Origin: Chondrosia reniformis
Taxonomy: Eukaryota > Porifera > Demospongiae > Chondrillida > Chondrillidae
Length of the DNA: 64,000 bases
Reading direction: 5' to 3'
NCBI GenBank assembly: GCA_947172415.1
Contig: OX359193.1
Span: forward strand, 1,188,501 to 1,252,500
In this document: positions 13,665 through 28,600 of the stretch, one piece after another
Position numbering within the stretch: the first letter of the stretch is position 1
Layout of the letters: each line of letters starts with the position of its first letter
Notes under the pieces: generated by a model
Seen by the model: the letters and a program-made list of their open reading frames with translations, nothing else
The model's database searches: none
Told to the model about the DNA's origin: nothing
Program-made: the position numbers and the translations under genes

Positions 13665-13670
13665 TTTATT
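13665..13670 (-). promoter_or_regulatory. Poly(A) signal AATAAA just after gene D stop
   Basis: AATAAA on the minus strand begins 5 bases after the TAG stop of gene D. If used, the 3' UTR would be extremely short. Confidence 0.4.
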
Positions 13671-13675
13671 ACACA

Positions 13676-16600
13676 CTAAACATATTTTTCGATTCTCCAA
13701 GTCATTGCCTCTAATAGAGATGTTTCTATGGTAATCTTGTATATGAGTTCTCCAAAATCAACCACGTAACCTGTTGCAGTTTCAAGCTCTTTATAGAATA
13801 GATCTTTAGGATTTGTACCTTTCCATAAAGACACCAATTGCAAAGCTTGATTTCTTGTCATTGCTGTAGACATTTCATCCATCAGTTCTAACTGTGTTAG
13901 GTCAGGTCCTATATAATACAAATAATATCATGACATTCAAACCCCATATACATCACAAAGGGGGAAATGGTAGTCTAGTACATAGTTTTATAAAACACTA
14001 TAAAGTTCCTCTACTCATGATGAGGTTTGAATTTCTAGAAACAACTGCCTGGCCCAATGAAAAAAACATTGGCATGAGAGAGTATCATTGACTAAAGCTA
14101 CATAACCTTTCCCTAAGTAATAAATCAAAAGGAAAACAGTCTTTTCTATTTGTATTCTTTCTTAGCCCCATATATGAATATAAAAAAAACATATCCATTA
14201 ATTATATAAGGAAATGTTTTTTTTGATTATTCATGTATTAATTTATTGCATATATGGTGTATATACGAATACCTTCTTGACATCTGTCTCCACTGTACAC
14301 CTTGGAACATTCACATATGTATTCATCACCTTGTGTCATACATATACCCCTGACATTACAATACCCTTCAGGACATGGAGCTAATGATTCAGAAATACAA
14401 ATATAGTAGAATAAAAGAAATAGACTATACACTATATACATACATGTACAGTACTTGCAATTAATGGGAAATTTAATTATAAGGATTAAAGTGGAAAGTG
14501 ATCTTATAAGCCTCCAAGGGTAACCTAGCATGCATTTACAAAATTCATCAAATTTCCTAGCTTCAGAAGCACATTTACTCTTGTACAGCATCCTGATACA
14601 TTTAAACAACTACAAAGCTGATATCTCATATTGTTAACGTTACTGCTACTAGCGGCCACTACATAGATAAGTTTTGCATATTGAGTCACGTTTCTTATTT
14701 TTCAAGACCACTAAGAGAATTCAAATCTACCAGCCCAGAATAAGCAGCCGGTACAGTAGCCAACAGAATACGTAGATTATGAGTAAAATAGTAAGAATTG
14801 TATTACCATTCAAAGTTGTAGCACTTGAAGTGTCACTCCATGCTCCCTTTCCAACATCAGACACAGCTCTCACTCTCACTTCATAGGTAGTTCGAGATTG
14901 GAGTTTCTCCAAAGTAGTTGATATAGTAGTTGGGTTGGGTGAAACTGTACTCCAGGTAGTACTACCATTGACCCTATAGTCTACTTGGTACTGGAGGCTC
15001 AGGTCATGCTGAACAGTCATCCAGCTCACAGATAGAGATGGCTGATTATTGGTGACACTGCTAGACAATGTTAAGCCAACAACCTGACCAGGAACTAAGA
15101 GCAAAAATACAAACTCAATAGCAAACTGGGACAAGTATGATTCTCCTTATGTTCTCAAATTAAAACTCTGCATTAATACTCCAAATTAATACCTACCATC
15201 AACTGTTGTTTCACTTGAAGTATCACTCCATGTTCCATTTCCAACATCAGACACAGCTCTCACTCTCACTTCATAAGTAGTTCCAAGTTGGAGGTTCTTC
15301 AAAGTAGTTGATGTAGTAGTTGGGTTGGGTGAAACTGTACTCCAAGTAGTACTACCACTGACCCTATAGTCTACTTGGTAATACTGTATTGTATGGTCAC
15401 TTTGAGGAGTAGTCCAACTAACATCTAGAGATGGCTGGTTGGTGGTCACTGTTGTAGTTAATGTTACAGCAGTGATCTGATCAGGAACTATAGATTTATA
15501 ATGAAATAAAACATTAAGTGGTACAGCACTATAAGCATTAAAAATGTGCTATATATACAGTTTGCTACTCTTAGTTACTTACATATTACAAGTTTGCATA
15601 ATTATCTTTGTTTATGGATTCATTGTATTGTTTACTTTCATATTACAGATAATTATGAAAAGTTTTTTTACTTTATCTTTAGTCTTTCATAAAAGTAAAA
15701 CATGTTTTTGGCCTAGTTATGTAACTCTTGAATTTGGCAATTTCATATCCTATTGCCCTATATGTACGTATATACAGTAAAGCGTTTATACACCCTGCGA
15801 GGTGATAACGTGCTGCGAGCGCTCGCGAGGCCTCTCGAGGCCTCTCGAGTGGGTAGGAGACCCTCGTGGGGACTCTCACATTACTTTCAATCAGTACAGT
15901 ACATTTCATTAAATATGTGCTTTCATGCTCAAGTAAATATACAACTCCAAGCAATGTGTCATTTACAGTCTATTGTATATATAAATAAACAACGAAAATA
16001 GAATTAATGAGTATCATATAGTTGTATATTTAAACTGGTACATACTGTAAGTAATTTGATTTTGATTTGAATTTGATTTGTTTTATTCATGTTTCCTCTC
16101 ACTTATTTCACTACTGATTGTGCAATTAAAATTGCTTCCTATTCATATTTATAGCACTTACTATTTGGCAGATTTGAAGGGGCCGGGGATGAAGAAAATG
16201 GAGGAATTCTTGAAGTTACAACCAATGATGATGATGTACCAGTCAAGACATCAGAGGAGGATGGTTGAATGACCACAGAAGAAGATGTACCAGTCAAGAC
16301 ATCAGAGGAGGATGGTTGAATGACCACAGATGAAGATGTACCAATCAGGACATCAGAGGAGGATGGTTGAATGACCACAGATGAAGATGTATCAATCAGG
16401 ACATCAGAGGAGGTTGGCTGAATGACCACAGATGAAGATGTACCAATCAGGACATCAGAGGAGGATGGTTGAATGACCACAGATGAAGATGTACCAATCA
16501 GGACATCAGAGGAGGATGGTTGAATGACCACAGAAGAAGATGTACCAGTCAAGACATCAGAGGAGGATGGTTGAATGACCACAGATGAAGATGTACCAGT

Positions 16601-19600
16601 CAAGACATCAGAGGAGGATGGTTGAATGATCACAGATGAAGATGTACCAGTCAAGACATCAGAGGAGGATGGTTGAATGACCACAGATGAAGATGTACCA
16701 GTCAAGACATCAGAAGAGGATGGTTGAATGACCACAGATGAAGATGAACCAATCAGGACATCAGAGGAGGATGGTTGAATGACCACAGATGAAGATGTAC
16801 CAGTCAAGACATCAGAGGAGGATGGTTGAATGACCACAGAAGAGGATGTACCAATCAGGACATCAGAGGAGGATGGTTGAATGACCACAGATGAAGATGT
16901 ACCAATCAGGACATCAGAGGAGGTTGGCTGAATGACCACAGATGAAGATGTACCAGTCAAGACATCAGAGGAGGATGGTTGAATGACCACAGAAGAGGAT
17001 GTACCAATCAGGACATCAGAGGAGGATGGTTGAATGACCACAGATGAAGATGTACCAATCAGGACATCAGAGGAGGTTGGCTGAATGACCACAGATGAAG
17101 ATGTACCAGTCAAGGCATCAGGAGAGGATGGTTGAATGACCACAGATGAAGCTAAAGAACAGAAAAATCATTTCACAAAAACTAAAATGCATCACAAATG
17201 CACATGCTACGTAATATAGGACTATTACATGCAGTAACAAGAGTACCATAAGTACACAAATAATTAGACTATTACAGTACGTATGTTTTAAAACTAGTAA
17301 CACTGTTTGTTCAGGCATAAGTGTGAAAAAGATTGCTTCAACAGCTCACCTGTGCAATTTCTTCCATTCTCATCAAGTTCATATCCATCAGAACACGAAC
17401 ACTCATACGATCCTTCTAGGTTTAAGCATATTTGCTCACAATCATCAGCACCAGTTTCACATTCATCCATATCTAAAGTATGAAAGTCCAAATCTTTTAA
17501 ACGCCATTACTTACAAAATAAAAAGTGTGGAAACGATTGCTTCAACAGCTCACCTGTGCAATTTCTTCCATTCTCATCAAGTTCATATCCATCAGAACAC
17601 AAACACTCATACGATCCTTCCAGGTTTAGGCATATTTGATCACAATCATCAGCACCACTTTCACATTCATCCATATCTAAAGTATGAAAGTCCAAATCTT
17701 TAAAACGCCATTACCTACAATATAAAAAGTGTGGAAACGATTGCTTCAACAGCTCACCTGTGCAATTTCTTTCATTTTCATCAAGTTCATATCCATCAGA
17801 ACATGAACACTCATACGATCCTTCCAGGTTTAAGCATATTTGCTCACAATCATCAGCACCACTTTCACATTCATCCATATCTAAAGTATGAAAGTCCAAA
17901 TCTTTTAAACGCCATTACTTACAATGTAAAAAGTGTAGAAATGATTGCTTCAACAACTCACCTGTGCAATTTCTTCCATTTTCATCAAGTTCATATCCAT
18001 CAGAACATGAACACTCATACGATCCTTCTAGGTTTAAGCATATTTGCTCACAATCATCAGCACCACTTTCACATTCATCCATATCTAAAGTATGAAAGTC
18101 CAAATCTTTTAAACGCCATTACTTACAATGTAAAAAGTGTAGAAATGATTGCTTCAACAACTCACCTGTGCAATTTCTTCCATTTTCATCAAGTTCATAT
18201 CCATCAGAACATGAACACTCATACGATCCTTCCAGGTTTAAGCATATTTGCTCACAATCATCAGCACCAGTTTCACATTCATCCATATCTAAAGTATGAA
18301 AGTCCAAATCTTTTAAACGCCATTACTTACAATGTAAAAAGTGTAGAAATGATTGCTTCAACAACTCACCTGTGCAATTTCTTCCATTTTCATCAAGTTC
18401 ATATCCATCATAACATGAACACTCATACGATCCTTCCAGGTTTAAGCATATTTGCTCACAATCATCAGCACCAGTTTCACATTCATCCATATCTAAAGTA
18501 TGAAAGTCCAAATCTTTTAAACGCCATTACTTACAGTGTAAAAAGTGTAGAAATGATTGCTTCAATAGCTCACCTGTGCAATTTCTTCCATTCTCATCAA
18601 GTTCATATCCATCAGAACATGAACACTCATAGGATCCTTCTTGGTTTAAGCATATTTGCTCACAATCATCAGCACCAGTTAAACATTCATCCATATCTAA
18701 AGTATGAAAGTACAAATCTTTTAAACGCCTTTACTTACAATGTAAAAAGTGTAGAAATGATTGCTTCAACAACTCACCGGTGCAATTTCTTCCATTTTCA
18801 TCAAGTTCATATCCATCATAACATGAACACTCATATGATCCTTCCAGGTTTAAGCATATTTGCTCACAATCATCAGCACCAGTTTCACATTCATCCATAT
18901 CTAAAGTATGAAAGTCCAAATCTTTTAAACGCCATTACTTACAGTGTAAAAAGTGTAGAAATGATTGCTTCAATAGCTCACCTGTGCAATTTCTTCCATT
19001 CTCATCAAGTTCATATCCATCATAACATGAACACTCATAGGATCCTTCTTGGTTTAAGCATAATTGCTCACAATCATCAGTACCAGCTTCACATTCATTA
19101 ATATCTGGAGATAGAAATCAATGGATAACATGTACATAACTAACGGTGATGGTGCTGCAAATGAGACGTCTCCAAAGTTCTAATGTTTGATAAATAGTTT
19201 TGTGGTACTATGGTTTATGGTTTTCAATCAAAGAATTTATGGAGAGTAAAGACACTATGTTAATTAAAGAACCCAATGGATTGATGGGGATGGTGATTTT
19301 ATATATGTAGTTATGTAATATTGACCAGGAACTGCAGTTAGTGACAAAAAGAATAAAGTGGAAGCTAGCTCTGTCAGCAGTCACTTGAGTAAGTGGTTAC
19401 TGAGTGTATAAGCTAGTCAATAGGAAAAGTACCAAAATTCCTGTTATGCTGCCTATATATCAACACTGTAGTAACGCTCACCCTGTAATGCACTAAACGG
19501 CCACACTACGTAAAGTACAATAAAACCAAATATACTTTTAATAGCAGTCAATACAATCATTTACTACAACAAGAGGTTCTTCAGTCTCTCTATATAGGCT

Positions 19601-22600
19601 GTGTGTCTATTAAACTGATATACATATGGAATTTCCAGGTCTAGTCATTAATCCTGCTTCTACAGTCACTTCACAGAAGCCTACACATTCACTGTTACAT
19701 ATTCTCACTGTATACTGTTGCAAAGACCTGTTGCAAATGATATACGTATGTATATACAGTATGTCCATTATTATATTGATATGTTTTCATAAGCAGGTCA
19801 CCTCTGTATAACAGCCACTTGATCAGGTTCCAATATTAATGGTGACCGTCTAACATATGTAGGCTATGTACTGTGATGGGGTCTCTTGTATACGGACTGT
19901 CTATGTGATGGGGTCTCTTGTATACGGACTGTCTATGTGATAGTGTCTCTTGTATACGGACTGTCTATGTGATGGGGTCTCTTGTATACTGACTGTCTAC
20001 GTGATGGGGGCTCTTGGCTGTAATATAATATAGAAAAGGCTGTCACCATTCTAAATTACCCAAAAAATTATGCATCCCTCTAACAAATGTGTAAACTTGT
20101 AAGAATGCTTACCATCGGGACATACATCTGCACCAGGAAGAGTTATCATATCTGGGCTAAAGAATCCTCGCCTTATTGAATGATAACCAATATTTACTGG
20201 ATTCGTGCTGCTAATAGAGCCACCATAAGCAAAGAGAATGTATGTGGATTGATCTAGTGCAACATCATTACTGTCTCCAGTAACTCTAAATCTCTCAAAT
20301 CTCACTACTGTTCTACCATCCTCCACGGAAACCTCATAATTGAACACATCTTGTTGACTGTCACTAGGAGGCTGGCTGCGACTAGATGCATATCTGCAAA
20401 AGAGTGTTCATATTAACAAACTTTCACAATTTTTCATCTCATCACTTACGCATCAGTTACAAAGTCCTCTCCCGATATTCCACCAATCACAACATCTGAA
20501 TTTGGCTAGATAGGGAACAAGAAGGAAGTTCAACTTAAAGACTGCTATTCATGTACCTTTTCTTACAAAATTCTCTTACAAACAGTGGGGTCTTACCATG
20601 CTCCTGGTCAGGGAGAATCCAATGCCAACCCAACCACTGGTAAGTGCTGAGATCTCAAAGGAAATCACATCTCCTCTCACCCATATATCAGCTGTATAGT
20701 CACCTCCATCAAGTGAGTACTCAAGGTGACAAGGAACTGAATAGGATCAAGCAGCAGTCATTCAATCATGATATAGGCACATTGACATACTAATATGAGA
20801 GGGACATTTCACATTTCCTAGATTTAGTTGACCTGTGCAATTTCTTCCATTCTCATCAAGTTCATATCCATCATTACATGAACATTCAAAGGATCCCTCT
20901 AAATTCAAGCATATTTGCTCACAATCATCAGCACCAGTTTCACATTCATCGATATCTAAATTAAATGAGTACAGATCTTTTAATCTCATTAATTACAATG
21001 TAAAAAGTCTTAGATAATAACACACTTAGTAAAAATACATTTTACTCTTGTGCTGATAAGTGTGAAAATGATTTCTTCAACAGCTCACCAGTGCAATTTC
21101 TTCCATTCTCATCAAGTTCATATCCATCATTACACGAACATTCAAAGGATCCTTCTAGGTTTAAGCATATTTGCTCACAATCATCAGCACCAGTTAAACA
21201 TTCATCCATATCTAAAGTATGAAAGTACAAATCTTATAAACGCTATTACTTACAATGTAAAAAGTGTGAAAATGATTTCTTCAACAGCTCACCAGTGCAA
21301 TTTCTTCCATTCTCATCAAGTTCATATCCATCATTACACGAACATTCAAAGGATCCTTCTAGATTCAAGCATATTTGCTCACAATCATCAGCACCAGTTT
21401 CACATTCATCCATATCTAAAGTATGAAAGTACAAATCTTATAAACGCTATTACTTACAATGTAAAAAGTGTGAAAATGATTTCTTCAACAGCTCACCAGT
21501 GCAATTTCTTCCATTCTCATCAAGTTCATATCCATCAGAACATGAACATTCAAAGGATCCCTCTAAATTCAAGCATATTTGCTCACAATCATCAGCACCA
21601 GTTTCACATTCATCAATATCTAAAGTAACGAAGTACAGATCTTTTAATCTCATTAATTACAATGTAAAAAGTCTTAGATAAAAACACACTTAGTAAAAAT
21701 ACATTTTAATCTTGTGCTGATAAGTGTGAAAATGCTTCAACAGCTCACCAGTGCAATTTCTTCCATTCTCATCAAGTTCATATCCATCAGAACATGAACA
21801 TTCAAAGGATCCTTCTAGATTCAAGCATATTTGCTCACAATCATCAGCACCAGTTTCACATTCATCAATATCTAAGGAAGTACAGATCTTTTAATCTCAG
21901 TATTTACAATGTAAAAAGTGTTAGATAAAAACACACTTAGTAAAAATACATTTACGCTTGTGCTGATAAGTGTGAAAATGATTTCTTCAACAGCTCACCT
22001 GTGCAATTTCTTCTATTCTCATCAAGTTCATATCCATCATTACACGAACATTCAAAGGATCCTTCTAGATTCAAGCATATTTGCTCACAATCATCAGCAC
22101 CAGTTTCACATTCATCAATATCTAAGGAAGTACAGATCTTTTAATCTCATTAATTACAATGTAAAAAGTCTTAGATAATAACACACTTAGTAAAAATACA
22201 TTTTACTCTTGTGCTGATAAGTGTGAAAATGATTTCTTCAACAGCTCACCAGTGCAATTTCTTCCATTCTCATCAAGTTCATATCCATCAGAACATGAAC
22301 ATTCAAAGGATCCTTCTAGATTCAAGCATATTTGCTCACAATCATCAGCACCAGTTTCACATTCATCAATATCTAAGGAAGTACAGATCTTTTAATCTCA
22401 TTATTTACAATGTAAAAAGTCTTAGATAAAAACACACTTAGTAAAAATACATTTTAATCTTGTGCTGATAAGTGTGAAAATGCTTCAACAGCTCACCAGT
22501 GCAATTTCTTCCATTCTCATCAAGTTCATATCCATCAGAACATGAACATTCAAAGGATCCTTCTAGATTCAAGCATATTTGCTCACAATCATCAGCACCA

Positions 22601-25600
22601 GTTTCACATTCATCAATATCTAAGGAAGTACAGATCTTTTAATCTCAGTATTTACAATGTAAAAAGTGTTAGATAAAAACACACTTAGTAAAAATACATT
22701 TTACGCTTGTGCTGATAAGTGTGAAAATGATTTCTTCAACAGCTCACCAGTGCAATTTCTTCTATTCTCATCAAGTTCATATCCATCATTACACGAACAT
22801 TCAAAGGATCCTTCTAGATTCAAGCATATTTGCTCACAATCATCAGCACCAGTTTCACATTCATCAATATCTAAGGAAGTACAGATCTTTTAATCTCATT
22901 AATTACAATGTAAAAAGTCTTAGATAATAACACACTTAGTAAAAATACATTTTACTCTTGTGCTGATAAGTGTGAAAATGATTTCTTCAACAGCTCACCA
23001 GTGCAATTTCTTCCATTCTCATCAAGTTCATACCCATCATTACATGAACATTCAAAGGATCCTTCTAGATTCAAGCATATTTGCTCACAATCATCAGCAC
23101 CAGTTTCACATTCATCAATATCTAAGGAAGTACAGATCTTTTAATCTCATTATTTACAATGTAAAAAGTCTTAGATAAAAACACACTTAGTAAAAATACA
23201 TTTTAATCTTGTGCTGATAAGTGTGAAAATGCTTCAACAGCTCACCAGTGCAATTTCTTCCATTCTCATCAAGTTCATATCCATCAGAACATGAACATTC
23301 AAAGGATCCTTCTAGATTCAAGCATATTTGCTCACAATCATCAGCACCAGTTTCACATTCATCAATATCTAAGGAAGTACAGATCTTTTAATCTCAGTAT
23401 TTACAATGTAAAAAGTGTTAGATAAAAACACACTTAGTAAAAATACATTTTACGCTTGTGCTGAAAAGTGTGAAAATGATTTCTTCAACAGCTCACCAGT
23501 GCAATTTCTTCCATTCTCATCAAGTTCATATCCATCATTACACGAACATTCAAAGGATCCTTCTAGGTTTAAGCATATTTGCTCACAATCATCAGCACCA
23601 GTTAAACATTCATCGATATCTAAAGTAAGTGAGTACAGATTTTTTAATCTCATTAATTACAATGTAAAAAGTCTTAGATAAAAACACACTTATTAAAAAT
23701 ACATTTTACGCTTGTGCTGATAAGTGTGAAAATGATTTCTTCAACAGCTCACCAGTGCAATTTCTTCCATTCTCATCAAGTTCATATCCATCATTACATG
23801 AACATTCAAAGGATCCTTCTAGATTCAAGCATACTTGCTCACAATCATCAGCACCAGTTTCACATTCATCAATATCTAAGGAAGTACAGATCTTTTAATC
23901 TCATTAATTACCATGTAAAAAGTCTTAGATAAAAACACACTTAGTAAAAATACATTTTACGCTTGTGCTGATAAGTGTGAAAATGATTTCTTCAACAGCT
24001 CACCTGTGCAATTTCTTCTATTCTCATCAAGTTCATATCCATCATTACACGAACATTCAAAGGATCCTTCTAGGTTTAAGCATATTTGCTCACAATCATC
24101 AGCACCAGTTTCACATTCATCAATATCTAAAGTATGAAAGTACAAATCTTATAAACGCTATTACTTACAATGTCAAAAGTGTGAAAATGATTTCTTGAAC
24201 AGCTCACCAGTGCAATTTCTTCCATTCTCATCAAGTTCATATCCATCATTACATGAACATTCAAAGGATCCTTCTAGATTCAAGCATACTTGCTCACAAT
24301 CATCAGCACCAGTTTCACATTCATCAATATCTAAGGAAGTACAGATCTTTTAATCTCATTAATTACCATGTAAAAAGTCTTAGATAAAAACACACTTAGT
24401 AAAAATACATTTTACGCTTGTGCTGATAAGTGTGAAAATGATTTCTTCAACAGCTCACCTGTGCAATTTCTTCTATTCTCATCAAGTTCATATCCATCAT
24501 TACACGAACATTCAAAGGATCCTTCTAGGTTTAAGCATATTTGCTCACAATCATCAGCACCAGTTTCACATTCATCAATATCTAAAGTATGAAAGTACAA
24601 ATCTTATAAACGCTATTACTTACAATGTCAAAAGTGTGAAAATGATTTCTTGAACAGCTCACCAGTGCAATTTCTTCCATTCTCATCAAGTTCATATCCA
24701 TCATTACACGAACATTCAAAGGATCCTTCTAGGTTTAAGCATATTTGCTCACAATCATCAGCACCAGTTAAACATTCATCGATATCTAAAGTAAGTAAGT
24801 AAAGATCTTGTACATTAAATGTAAATTTTAAAAAGTGTTTTACATTGCCATGACATTAATACATTTTATAAGTCAAAAACATATCTCACCATTAACTGTG
24901 GTTTCGCTTATGGTATCACTCCATGTTCCATTCCCAATATCAGACACAGCTCTCACTCTCACTTCATAAGTAGTTCCAAGTTGGAGGTTCTCCAAAGTAG
25001 TTGATGTAGAAGTTGGGTTGGGTGATGCTCTACTCCAGGTAGTACTACCACTGACCCTATAGTCTACTTGGTAATACTGTATTGTACGGTCACTTTGAGG
25101 AGCAGTCCAACCAACATTTAGAGATGGCTGGTTAGTGGTCACTGTTCTAGTTAGTGTTACAGTAGTGACCTGATCAGGAACTATAGATTATAATGATATA
25201 AAGAATGCATTGGTAACCTACATTTCATGTTGGAAACTCACACTGGAAACAATGAGAAGGCATTATACGTACGTATATGTACATTTGATATGAAAATTAA
25301 TGGGATCATGAGTCAGCAAACTTACATACTGTAGTAAAGCATTTTTTAGCATGGTTTTATTTAGTGGCTATGTATATACGTAGCAGGTTGCTATAACATG
25401 ATGATCTTGCATGCATTCACATCAATTTTTAGAGCTATATTTAACAAGTCTTACCATCAACTGTTGTTCTACTTGAAGTATCACTCCATGTTCCACTTCC
25501 AATATCAGACACAGCTCTCACTCTCACTTCATAAGTAGTTCCAAGTTGGAGGTTCTCCAATGTAATTGATGTAGTAGTTGGGTTGGGTGAAACTGTACTC

Positions 25601-28600
25601 CAAGTAGTACTATCACGGACCCTATAGTCTACTTGGTAATATTCTATTGTATGGTCACTTTGAGGAGCAGTCCAACTAATGCTTAGAGATGGTTGATTAT
25701 TAATAAATTCTGCTGTGATTGCCAATCCAGTGACCATAGATGGAGCTACATAAAGGTACAATTAGGAGAGAGATTTTAAGCTACTTAGTTTCAGTATAGT
25801 ATTCAGAATGTCTCTGTATTCATGGTAAATTCATTAGCACTGCCCTAGAGTGCATACAATAATGTACTACTTTACTGATTCTCTTTTTCTGTATGAATAT
25901 ATACTGTACAAATGAAACATATATGTATATACATATTGAGATACAACGTTAACTTATCTTACGTACGTGCAATCTAATAGAGTACCTCAATGATGGATGT
26001 ATACATTACAAGTTAATTTCAAATTCTACTGATTCTAATACAGAAATGCATTTTATCTTACGTGCTAATGTGGATACACTTGATCTTGTACTGTATGTTC
26101 CTCTGTCATCAGAGGACAAAGCAGCCACCCACACATTGTAACTTGTGCTAGATGACAGTCCCATCAGAGTGGTTGTTGTGCCAGTGATTCCTGACACACT
26201 ATTTGCTCCACTTGGAGGTATTTCTGTTGAACCATTGCTAGTTGAGTACCACACGGTGTAAGATATACCAGATCCTGACACTGAACTCCAGGACACAGTT
26301 ATGCTAGATATTCCACCAGTTAACGTTACCCCTTCAACTTGAGCAGGCAGGTCATTTGCTGCAAATCAAGTGAAAACAATGTGTATCTTGACAATTTTTC
26401 TTCAAAATTATATTTTCTATTAAAAGAGTGCAGTGTACTTTTAATTAGGAGAAAGGCAGATTAATGTTTTTTATTCAAAGCACTCATTGCAACATGTCTG
26501 GTGATTACGTATATCACCAGACCATATTCTGCCCATTAAAAATGGCTGTCAAAAGTGGGAGGTGAATGTGAAACCTAGCTGTATACATTTGTTATTTTAA
26601 TGAATGCGTATATACACTTTGATCATATCAATGAAATGGTCATTCAAGAATTTGATACCTTCACAAACAACTCCTGAATCTTCTTCATGACCACAAGATA
26701 ATCGTAAATCATCTTCATGAGTACAGTTGTACAGAAAGGTCTCACTTCCACCACATTGGTACTCTCCAGATATACCACCTGTTCCTTCACCAAAGTAAGC
26801 TGTCCTTCTCACTTGTAATGCATTACTGTATCCCAACTGGCGACAAGCTACTCTGCCGTCATTAATATCCCAGTCATCATCACAAATGGTGTTCCACTGA
26901 TCATTGAAATATATTTCAATCCTACCCTCAGCACTGTTACGACCATTAACAAGACGGAGATTTCCTAAAGAAACACACTTGTAGTATAGAATTGTACGAT
27001 TACTTTAACTTCAAACTTATCATATGTACCTCCACACACAGCACTTGCATCCTCAGTGTGGTCACAGAAAATGTCTTGATCCACAAAGGTACAATCTGAC
27101 AGACCCTCTTCACTACCATCACAGTTGACTTCAGTTAGTCCAACTGTCAAGCCTATACCTTGTCCAAAATGGGCCCTTAATGGTGCCTGTATGGCCGCTT
27201 CGTATCCCAGCTGACGGCAAACGACCAAAGCATCTTCAATATCCCAGGAATCATCACATACGGTGCGCCAGGCATCATTTAAGTACACTTCAACACGTCC
27301 TTCACTCTCATAATCCCCATCACGTAAACGCACAAGTACTATACATGACAATATACGTATTCATTGTATACTGATTTTGTAATAAGTCATTCAATTAGAA
27401 TCTAACTGTCGGCGTAGCTTACTTTGTGGAGAAGGTGTGGCTGTTGTGGAAGTTGGGGAAGGAGTGGCAGATGATGAAGATGTTGTAGTGGTAACCGAGG
27501 AAGATGCTACTGCTGTGATTGATGAACTGGCAACAGTAGAGCTACTTGTTGTAGGACCTTAATATCAAGTAAGTTTACAACTCATAGTATAATTGATGGC
27601 TGCATTTAGGGGTATGGTCTTACCTGTATAGCCGGGACACACAACTCCTGCATCCTCGCTATGCTGACATACATCTGTGTTAGTTTCGTGGCTACAGTTT
27701 GCCAATATGGCTTCAATTCCTGTACAGGCAACTCGTCTGAAATGAATGGGACCCGAGCCTTCTCCAAATGAGGCTTGTAAACGGGCCTCTGGTGTCTCTG
27801 GACCAGTAAGTCCCAATTGATTACAGACAACTAGAGCATCGCTAGCTTCCCACGCATCATCACAAACTGTACCCCATGCACCATTAATGAAGATCTCCAC
27901 ACGACCAGCATATTGACTATTGGCACCTCTAAGTCTAATGTTACCTAACCAAAAAGAAATGATTTATTTTATTCTTAAACTTTTACGGAAAACTAACTTA
28001 TATTTTAGATTGACATGTTAAATGTCAATAGACACTAAAGAAGTCAAATATGAACCTTTAAAGACACTATTATTGTTAGCCAAATAAAGTACATGATTGC
28101 CTGCTTTGTCACATTGTAACATATATAGATTGATAATAGAAAACTACATAGTTAATTGGTTAAATTGAGAACACCACAGAATGGTGTACTGCATGTCATG
28201 AGAATCATATCTACATATATCTGTACATACCTCCACAAACCACTCCAACATCTTCATCATGTCCACAAAAGTTATCAGTAGTGTAGGAACACTGTAGTAT
28301 GCTATCTTCTGTTCCTGTACAGTCAACTTCACTCAGCCAAATTCTACCAGATCCTTGCCCAAATGAATTGGCTTGATTGGCAGATGGAAATCTAATTACC
28401 TGTTCATACCCCAGCTGACGACAGACAACAGTAGCTTCCTGCAAGCCAAAGTTATCATTACAGATAGTACCCCATGCTGACTGCATGTATATCTCCACAC
28501 GTCCTTCAGAAATGTAGGAGCCCCCTGATAGTCTCAAGTCACCTACAGGGTATTACTAAGTGTAAACGTTTATTATGACACATGTTAAGGTATATAATCA

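Noticed and set aside
17731-19101. Long plus-strand open frame of about 456 codons (His/Asn-rich repeats)
   Set aside because: It is the antisense of cbEGF array 2; the 204-bp period is a multiple of three, so the shadow frame stays open. The minus strand shows proper splice sites and six-cysteine EGF modules.
17350-24785. CRISPR array
   Set aside because: Regular spacing comes from exon-intron tandem units encoding EGF domains in animal DNA; repeats are over 100 bp and spacers are near-identical introns.
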